Position numbers and translations under genes: made by a program. Below are positions 58,388-64,000 of a DNA stretch of 64,000 nt, one piece after another (positions within the stretch are counted from its first letter, which is position 1; each line of letters begins with the position of its first letter). Origin of the DNA: Oscillospiraceae bacterium. Lineage in GTDB: Bacteria > Bacillota > Clostridia > Oscillospirales > Ruminococcaceae. Below the pieces are notes generated by a model that saw nothing but the letters and a program-made list of their open reading frames with translations, made no database searches and was not told the origin of the DNA. Location: the NCBI GenBank assembly GCA_009777415.1, contig WRLX01000001.1, forward strand, positions 1-64,000, written 5' to 3'.

Positions 58388-58867
58388 ATGCAGGATAAAT
58401 TATTGAAGTTATTGAAACAGAATGCAAGGCTTACAAATGCCGAGTTGGCGGCAATGCTCGGCGTTTTGGAGAGTGAAGTCGGCGATGCGGTTGACAAACT
58501 CGAAAAAAGCGGAGTCATACAAGGGTACACCGCGATTATTAACGAGGACAAGGTTGACGGCGACAGCGTGACGGCTATTATTGAAGTCAAGGTTACTCCT
58601 AACGAGAAGTACGGTTATAAAAACATTGCAAAAATCATCGCAAAATTTCCGGAGGTTGAATCGGTGCATTTAATGAGCGGCGGCTATGATTTGTCGGTTA
58701 TTGTAAAATGCGATAGTTTAAAAAAAGTCGGGCGGCTTGTAGACGAGCAGATTTCTACCATTAATGGTGTGTTGAGCATAGCAACGCATTTTATAATAGG
58801 GCATTATAAAGAAATGGGTGTGGATTTCGCACCGGAAGAAGATGAAAGAGGGTTGTACACTGTATGA
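58388..58867 (+). CDS. Lrp/AsnC-family transcriptional regulator
   Basis: A 159-residue regulator with an N-terminal winged helix-turn-helix (LTNAELAAMLGVLESEVGDAVDKLEKSGVI at about 15-44) and a C-terminal RAM domain (about 65-140) that binds an amino acid effector. ATG 58388 follows the leader SD. Its stop overlaps ATG 58864 of the following aminotransferase frame, so the two are in one operon; regulator and enzyme probably share an amino acid theme. Confidence 0.9.
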   Translation: MQDKLLKLLKQNARLTNAELAAMLGVLESEVGDAVDKLEKSGVIQGYTAIINEDKVDGDSVTAIIEVKVTPNEKYGYKNIAKIIAKFPEVESVHLMSGGYDLSVIVKCDSLKKVGRLVDEQISTINGVLSIATHFIIGHYKEMGVDFAPEEDERGLYTV

Positions 58868-58881
58868 ATCGCGGAGGTCTT

Positions 58882-60048
58882 ATGAATTATAACGACATTT
58901 TGTCAAAAAAAGCTCAAGACATTAAACCTTCGGGAATCCGAAAATTTTTCGATATTGCCGCAGGAGTCCCCGATATAATATCCCTTTCGGTAGGCGAACC
59001 GGATTTTAAAACGCCGTGGGCAATCAGGCGGGAGGCAATCCGCATACTTGAAAAAGGGAAAACAACGTACACGGGCAATTCCGGGTTAGCTCCGCTGCGA
59101 AATGCCGCTTCGGAATATTTTAAGCGGACAATTGACACCGATTATGAACCCGATACGGAAGTCGTTGTAACTGTCGGCGGGTCGGAAGCGATTGACATTG
59201 CTATCCGCGCGCTTGTTAATCCGGGGGACGAGGTAATTATTCCCGAACCGTGCTTTGTTTCGTATTCGCCGATTGTCGAATTAACGGGCGGGATTCCCCG
59301 TGTTGCGGAAACCCGAATGAAAGACAGCTTTAAGCTGAATCCCGATATTCTTAAACCGCTTATAACACCGAATACAAAGGCTTTGATTTTGAATTTCCCC
59401 AACAATCCCACGGGGGCAGTTATGCGCAGGCATGAGCTTGAGGCAATTGCGGAGCTTTTGCGGGGGACGGATATAATAGTTATTTCCGATGAGATATATT
59501 CCGAGTTGACTTACGGCGTACCGCACGTTTCAATTGCACAACTTGACGGTATGCGCGAGAGGACAATTGTCGTCAACGGATTTTCCAAAGCTTTTGCCAT
59601 GACAGGTTGGCGACTCGGATTTGTAGCCGCACCCGAACCTATTGCGGAACAGATTCTTAAGATTCACCAATACGCCATTATGTGTAGCCCGACTGTCAGC
59701 CAGTATGCGGCGATTACCGCTTTGAATGACTGTATTGCCGAGGTTCGCGAAATGGCGGAGGAATATGACATGAGGCGAAGGTTAGTGCTTAAAAGCCTTG
59801 AGGAAATAGGATTAGACTGCTTTACTCCCGAGGGGGCATTTTATGTATTCCCGTCGATTAAACAAACGGGATTAACATCGCAGGAGTTTTGCACCCGCCT
59901 TATTAAGGAAAAAAGCGTTGCGGTAGTTCCGGGCGATGCTTTTGGGGAATGCGGTGAGGGCTATGTAAGGATTTCATATGCTTATTCCATAAAACACCTC
60001 ACTACCGCGATAAAAAGAATAGGGGAGTTTTTGGAAGAGATAATTTGA
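58882..60048 (+). CDS. Class I/II PLP-dependent aminotransferase (aspartate aminotransferase-like)
   Basis: A 388-residue fold-type I aminotransferase. The Schiff-base lysine is in NGFSKAFAMTGWRLG (about 235-249), with LNFPNNPTG (about 169-177), ISDEIYSEL (about 203-211) and YVRISYAYS (the substrate-carboxylate Arg). Closest in style to PatA/AspC-like enzymes. ATG 58882 follows GCGGAGG at 5 nt; ATG 58864, which overlaps the lrp stop, is an alternative. The exact substrate cannot be told. Confidence 0.93.
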   Translation: MNYNDILSKKAQDIKPSGIRKFFDIAAGVPDIISLSVGEPDFKTPWAIRREAIRILEKGKTTYTGNSGLAPLRNAASEYFKRTIDTDYEPDTEVVVTVGGSEAIDIAIRALVNPGDEVIIPEPCFVSYSPIVELTGGIPRVAETRMKDSFKLNPDILKPLITPNTKALILNFPNNPTGAVMRRHELEAIAELLRGTDIIVISDEIYSELTYGVPHVSIAQLDGMRERTIVVNGFSKAFAMTGWRLGFVAAPEPIAEQILKIHQYAIMCSPTVSQYAAITALNDCIAEVREMAEEYDMRRRLVLKSLEEIGLDCFTPEGAFYVFPSIKQTGLTSQEFCTRLIKEKSVAVVPGDAFGECGEGYVRISYAYSIKHLTTAIKRIGEFLEEII

Positions 60049-60059
60049 TTTATATTTAT

Positions 60060-60273
60060 AGCATGGGCAAAGCGAAACTTTTATAGCACATATTGTGCAG
60101 AAAGGACAAGGGCAAAAGTTCGGAAGTAAATCTACGTAAATGGGGAAAACGAAACTTTTATAGCACATATTGTGCAGAAAGGACAAGGGCAAAAGTTCGG
60201 AAGTAAATCTACGTAAATGGGGAAAGCGAAACTTTTATAGCACATATTGTGCAGAAAGGACAAGGGTAAAAAT
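60060..60273 (+). promoter_or_regulatory. Array of three leader repeats upstream of the SDR gene
   Basis: CGAAACTTTTATAGCACATATTGTGCAGAAAGGACAAGGG occurs three times with an exact 77-nt period (60073, 60150, 60227). The hairpin is GCACA-TAT-TGTGC. The TTG start has become TTC and the stop of the first two has become CAA (GGGCAAAAG), so the small frame is decayed; only the last copy keeps GGGTAAAAAT before ATG 60274. Confidence 0.85.
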
Positions 60274-61221
60274 ATGAGGATTTTTGTAACCGGGGGTGCG
60301 GGGAATATCGGGCAATATGTTTCGATTGCCTTCGCCAAAAAAGGTCATGATGTTGTTGTGCTTTCGAGGACTCCCGAAAAGTATTCGGGATTGTCACGGA
60401 TGAACCCGCGCATTTCTTTTGTGCAAGGGTTTATCAATCAGTATGAATTGCTCGCCGAGTACGTAAACGATTGCGATGCGGTGATTCATATCGCACTCGG
60501 TTGGGGAAACGAGCCGATTACCATGTGCATGGAAGACACCGTCCCCACCATTAACCTCCTTGAAATTTCGGAAAAAGCGGGGGTTGAAAAGTTTATTTAC
60601 ACGAGCTCGACCGCTGTGTTGGGGCATTATGAACCCGATATGGAGGAAAGTCTTGCAGTTTCGCCTACCGGGCTGTACGGAAGCACTAAAGCGGCGGCAG
60701 AAGCATATGTATTGGGGTTTAGGGAATACGGTGCCGAATCGGGTACTATCGGGGAACAAGTGACAATGAAACGCAATATTATTCGCCCCGGTTATACTTT
60801 TTCTAACCCGCCTTACCCCGGTGCGTCGTCACAACTTGACAGGCGGTTTCGCGATATAACCGATTCTGTTGTAAAAAACCACCCTATTCAGCTTGTCAAA
60901 AATGACGGAACTCAGTTTTTGTCCGCCGAGCAGATTGCCGAAGTGTATTTGGCTTTGCTTGAAAGCGATTTAAACGAGCAAATCTTTTTTGCGTTGAGCG
61001 ACACCTATATTACGTGGGAGCGGATTGCCCAAATCGCACTTGAAGAATATCCCGAGTCGCGTTCAACGATTGAGTTATATGACCAAGGCTACGGCGAAAC
61101 TCCGATGATGTTCAGCGTTAAGAAAATGAAAGACGTTCTCGGATTGGAATTTACCGGGGAAAGCGAAGTACGCAAGCATATCCGCTGGAATTTGGAGCAG
61201 TCATTAAAACTCCTGAAGTAA
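60274..61221 (+). CDS. NAD(P)-dependent epimerase/dehydratase (extended SDR)
   Basis: A 315-residue extended SDR protein with the Rossmann motif MRIFVTGGAGNIGQY (1-15), the catalytic Ser/Thr region YTSSTAVLG and YxxxK as YGSTKAAAEAY. Nucleotide-sugar epimerases and dehydratases have this form, but the N-terminal region after the Rossmann motif (SRTPEKYSGLSRM) does not point to a known substrate. ATG 60274 follows the last leader unit. It is not adjacent to the sugar genes at 25-37 kb. Confidence 0.87.
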   Translation: MRIFVTGGAGNIGQYVSIAFAKKGHDVVVLSRTPEKYSGLSRMNPRISFVQGFINQYELLAEYVNDCDAVIHIALGWGNEPITMCMEDTVPTINLLEISEKAGVEKFIYTSSTAVLGHYEPDMEESLAVSPTGLYGSTKAAAEAYVLGFREYGAESGTIGEQVTMKRNIIRPGYTFSNPPYPGASSQLDRRFRDITDSVVKNHPIQLVKNDGTQFLSAEQIAEVYLALLESDLNEQIFFALSDTYITWERIAQIALEEYPESRSTIELYDQGYGETPMMFSVKKMKDVLGLEFTGESEVRKHIRWNLEQSLKLLK

Positions 61222-61288
61222 AAAGCAAAAAGCGATGAATGTAGAGAAGCATTTCCTATGAACACAGCTTCTGAAAGGATAAAGAGAT

Positions 61289-63451
61289 ATGGGAAGCAAG
61301 TTACTGCCCATACTGTTGATTGTCATAATAACAATTACAACTTTTCCGACAAACGTCGAGCCTTCTTACGTGCCTGTTTCGGGCTATATTCAAGATGAAA
61401 TACGGCTTGTATACCCTTTTAATTCGTTTCAAGCGAGGTCTTCTTCGTTTTCCGAGTTTCCCGTGCGGTATGTCGGCGACAGCTATGTATCGGTTGTTGA
61501 GAATCAAAAGGACAGTGATTTGTGTTGGGCATTTGCGGCTACTTCGGCGGTTGAATCTAATATGCTGAAAAACGCAAAGGGCTTGCATAACTTTTCCGAG
61601 CTTCATATGGGGTATTCCACTTCAGTATCTCATGCGGGTGCGGTATACGGCGATTCCATGCGGGTAAACCCGGATTACGGGGGAAACCGCGGGATTGCCG
61701 CATCTTACCTTATGAGGGGGATTCCACTAAGCGGGGTGGTCAACGAGGCAGACGACCCTTACATAACCGATTACGTTCCGCCGCGCGAGTTGCTCATTAC
61801 CGAGAGCAAACCGCAAAGCTATACTGTTCAAAACATTGTTTACCTAAGCGGCGAATTTAAGGAAGACACAACCGAATCGCAGATTAAGCAGGCGATTTTA
61901 AAATACGGTGCGGTTTCCGCTTCGATGCAATGGGAAAACGATGACAGCGTTTATAATTTCGACACCAATGCTTATTATTTGAGTACTGCCCCTAAAGCTA
62001 ACTCAGGCGGGCGGGTTATCCCGCGTGTCAACCACGCTGTTACTATTGTAGGGTGGGACGATAGTTTCGGACGCGAAAACTTTAATGTTCAACCCGGACG
62101 GGGCGGCGCGTGGCGAGTTAAAAACAGTTGGGGCGATGAATGGGGCGATGAGGGATTTTTTTGGATTTCTTACGATGACACGAATTTCCCTGTTAATATA
62201 TATGCTGTTGACGGTGTTGAGCCTTATAATCCCAAGGCTACAGTGTATGAATATGACTACTTAAGGTGGGGCGGATGGGACGGATATGACGACACCGCCA
62301 ATTTTTATGCCCGTATATTTACCGTTCAAAAAGGCAATGAACAACTCGAACAGGTTATAGTGGCAATACCTACACCAGGTGTTACTGTTTCTGTCGATGT
62401 TATACCTGTTTGGGAAGGTTTTTCCGAGGACGATTATAACGAGGATACATTCCGCCGAAACATAAAGGGGAGCAAAGTTACAACTCATCCGGGGTATTAT
62501 ACAATTGAATTGGATTCTCCCGTCAGATTGGGTGCTGTGGGGAGCGAGTTCGCCGTAATCGTGAGGGCGTTTTCCGTCAATCACGAGCATTCGAGAATTG
62601 CACGTGTTGCAAAGTCTGCCCCGGAGGGGACGGCGTTTATTTCAAGCTCTGGTTTAGGCGGGGTGTTCGAGAGCAGCAACGATAATTACTGTATAAAAGC
62701 CGTGACTTCTCCCGCTATGTTCCCTTATAATTTAGAGGTGAACCACGCTTTTTTAAATGGGATGTTTGAATGGCATCCGCCTGCGGAAGTGTATGCAAAG
62801 GCGGAAACGCTTATAATCGAGTACGAAAATCTCGTCGGCAATTATTATTTTGTTGTAAACAGTCCCGAAAGTTTGGATTGGGTTGAGGGCGTGAATTTTT
62901 TCAAAAGTTCGCAAAATCGGTTGCACGGGCGAATACTTTTGCATGAACCGGGCAGAATCATCTTTGATTTACGAGGATTAGAGGGCGATTATGTTATTTT
63001 TGTCAATGATTCGGCACGTGCAAGTCTCAAAGTCAAGGGGTTTTTGTCGCTGTTGTCATTGACTCCCGAGGTTTTTTATTGTGCCGTTTGCGGCGAGCTT
63101 AAAGTTGAATGCATATGCGTGTATTGCGATTACTGCGATGAACTCCGAGACAACTGCATTTGCATACATTGTGACAGGTGCGGGGAATATGAATTTTACT
63201 GTGTTTGCAGCACGGTTCTCGGGAGCGTTCGCGGCGAAAGCGGGGTCTCTATTTTTGACGCACTTGAGATACTCAAGTATTTAGTGGGAATTCCCGGTGT
63301 AATCACTACAGGGAATGATTTGATAACGGCTGAAAATGCGATGAAAGCCGCCTTGATTGTCAGCGAGGAGACTCCGACTATTTTTGATGTACTGGAGATA
63401 CTGAAATATTTGGTCGGGATGGACGGTGTATTGCAGTGGGTTCGCGGATAG
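61289..63451 (+). CDS. Secreted papain-like (C1) protease with lectin-like region, Cys-ribbon and dockerin-like repeats
   Basis: A 720-residue secreted protein. Signal peptide at about 1-25 (LLPILLIVIITITTF). The C1 catalytic residues are Cys in SDLCWAFAATSAVES (about 75-89), His in RVNHAVTIVGWDD and Asn in WRVKNSWGDEWGD. After the protease come a beta domain (about 320-480), a region with C-x2-C pairs (CAVCGELKVECIC, CDYCDELRDNCIC; about 595-645) and two repeats ISIFDALEILKYLVG-like and TIFDVLEILKYLVG (about 655-715) that resemble dockerin segments but lack the Asp-rich calcium loop. It may attach to a scaffold or the wall. SD GAAAGGA. Confidence 0.9.
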   Translation: MGSKLLPILLIVIITITTFPTNVEPSYVPVSGYIQDEIRLVYPFNSFQARSSSFSEFPVRYVGDSYVSVVENQKDSDLCWAFAATSAVESNMLKNAKGLHNFSELHMGYSTSVSHAGAVYGDSMRVNPDYGGNRGIAASYLMRGIPLSGVVNEADDPYITDYVPPRELLITESKPQSYTVQNIVYLSGEFKEDTTESQIKQAILKYGAVSASMQWENDDSVYNFDTNAYYLSTAPKANSGGRVIPRVNHAVTIVGWDDSFGRENFNVQPGRGGAWRVKNSWGDEWGDEGFFWISYDDTNFPVNIYAVDGVEPYNPKATVYEYDYLRWGGWDGYDDTANFYARIFTVQKGNEQLEQVIVAIPTPGVTVSVDVIPVWEGFSEDDYNEDTFRRNIKGSKVTTHPGYYTIELDSPVRLGAVGSEFAVIVRAFSVNHEHSRIARVAKSAPEGTAFISSSGLGGVFESSNDNYCIKAVTSPAMFPYNLEVNHAFLNGMFEWHPPAEVYAKAETLIIEYENLVGNYYFVVNSPESLDWVEGVNFFKSSQNRLHGRILLHEPGRIIFDLRGLEGDYVIFVNDSARASLKVKGFLSLLSLTPEVFYCAVCGELKVECICVYCDYCDELRDNCICIHCDRCGEYEFYCVCSTVLGSVRGESGVSIFDALEILKYLVGIPGVITTGNDLITAENAMKAALIVSEETPTIFDVLEILKYLVGMDGVLQWVRG

Positions 63452-63459
63452 GGAATATA

Positions 63460-63497
63460 CAAGCCTTGCCCCTTATTAAGTTAAGGGGCAAGGCTTG
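63460..63497. terminator. Bidirectional terminator between convergent genes
   Basis: CAAGCCTTGCCCCTTA...TAAGGGGCAAGGCTTG, a perfect 16-bp stem with a 6-nt loop, between the C1 protease and the XRE gene. Confidence 0.85.
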
Positions 63498-63531
63498 TTA
63501 TAGTAGTTTATGAGGTCTAAGAGAACAGTTT

Positions 63532-63876
63532 CTAATATTTACGGTTATAGACATTAACAATCTGCTCGAAAATTAACGCCAGCTTTTTTCTGTCGGCGGC
63601 TCTTATATCCTTCAGGCAATGGACGAGAATTGCTTGCGCCTCCGCGCTTTCAGCTTCTTCATTATAATCAACCAATTTTGACGGCGCGATTTTCAGCGCA
63701 GTGCTGATTTTTAAGAGCTTGTCAATTGTAGCACAACGCTCACCGCGTTCCAACATACCGAAATAGACCGTACTCATGTTTGCATCAAACGCCAACTCCT
63801 CTTGGCTTTTACCACTTAAAACGCGGTATTGTCTCAACGTCTCGCCAAATTTTTTCTGAATATCTTGTTTCAGCAC
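63532..63876 (-). CDS. XRE-family transcriptional regulator
   Basis: A 114-residue protein with an HTH_3 domain at about 10-63 (LRQYRVLSGKSQEELAFDANMSTVYFGMLERGER) and a C-terminal helical tail (about 70-114). GTG 63876 is chosen because AAAGGAGG lies 8 nt before it; the track start 63885 overlaps that SD. The target is not known. Bases 63877-64000 are AT-rich and hold its promoter region; no further gene is seen there. Confidence 0.85.
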   Translation of the reverse strand: MLKQDIQKKFGETLRQYRVLSGKSQEELAFDANMSTVYFGMLERGERCATIDKLLKISTALKIAPSKLVDYNEEAESAEAQAILVHCLKDIRAADRKKLALIFEQIVNVYNRKY

Positions 63877-64000
63877 GGGTAACACCTCCTTTTCCCATCT
63901 TTAAGCGGAATCCCGCTTTTAATATTCATCCCAATATTCAATAATAAGTTTAACCTATAACATATGTATTTTTCAACATAATATGATATGTTTTTATGTT

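Noticed and set aside
1-64000. tRNA or rRNA genes
   Set aside because: No cloverleaf with a TTCGAATC-type T-arm and no rRNA sequence was recognised by eye; a tRNAscan run would settle it.

Overview
The window looks like a chromosome segment of a Gram-positive anaerobe of the class Clostridia, most like Oscillospiraceae/Ruminococcaceae. This is an inference from gene content: a GlgC/GlgD pair, a PurF with iron-sulfur cysteines, a Noc/ParB plus Soj pair near mnmG-rsmG, a clostridial-type type IV pilus operon with a PilM-PilN fusion, HisK of the PHP family, FeoA/FeoB with a DtxR-type regulator, and a secreted papain-like protease with dockerin-like repeats. No rRNA, tRNA, CRISPR array, prophage or transposase gene was seen.

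Layout. 1-7 kb: origin-type genes (3' end of mnmG, rsmG with a perfect parS site inside it, noc/parB, a DnaC/DnaI-like loader) plus a HigBA-type toxin-antitoxin pair and a collagen-like surface protein. 7-25 kb: type IV pilus genes (pilC, pilMN, pilO, three minor pilin-like proteins, two of them very large and cysteine-rich, then pilD, pilB, pilT). 25-37 kb: cell-surface sugar genes: a TPP enzyme resembling acetolactate synthase, a GT2 transferase, YfhO, a large membrane protein, rfbF-rfbG-rfbH (CDP-4-keto-3,6-dideoxyglucose route) and GtrA. 37-44.6 kb: glycogen operon glgB-glgC-(M23 peptidase)-(lipoprotein)-glgD on the minus strand. 44.8-51 kb: purF, hisB, a diguanylate cyclase, hisA, hisI and a MurD-like ligase. 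51-57 kb: parA/soj, two candidate small RNAs, a small zinc-ribbon protein, DtxR regulator, feoAB, VanY and a degenerate HMGL-like protein. 57-64 kb: hisK, an Lrp regulator and aminotransferase, an SDR epimerase, the C1 protease and an XRE regulator.

The most unusual thing is a dispersed leader repeat of about 77 nt found immediately upstream of about 20 genes on both strands. Its 3' end is the ribosome binding site of the downstream gene (variants of GCAGAAAGGACAAGGGTAAAA just before the start codon), often preceded by a small GCAC/GTGC hairpin. Its 5' part starts with its own TTG, and in six copies the whole unit is an intact 24-codon reading frame (MK[VIL]N...CGKR.F, then a tail such as QKGQG or RKGIG) whose stop codon lies 2 to 5 nt before the next start. 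Other copies are frameshifted, truncated, broken by hairpins or mobile elements, or have been absorbed as the C-terminus of an upstream gene (hisA, rfbH). It reads as a family of repeated upstream ORF / translation-initiation cassettes.

A second dispersed family consists of palindromic, transposase-less elements (about 50-220 bp) with a common core but different terminal inverted repeats. Upstream of rsmG one of these, and a further element with 24-bp terminal repeats, have inserted one inside the other within a leader repeat.
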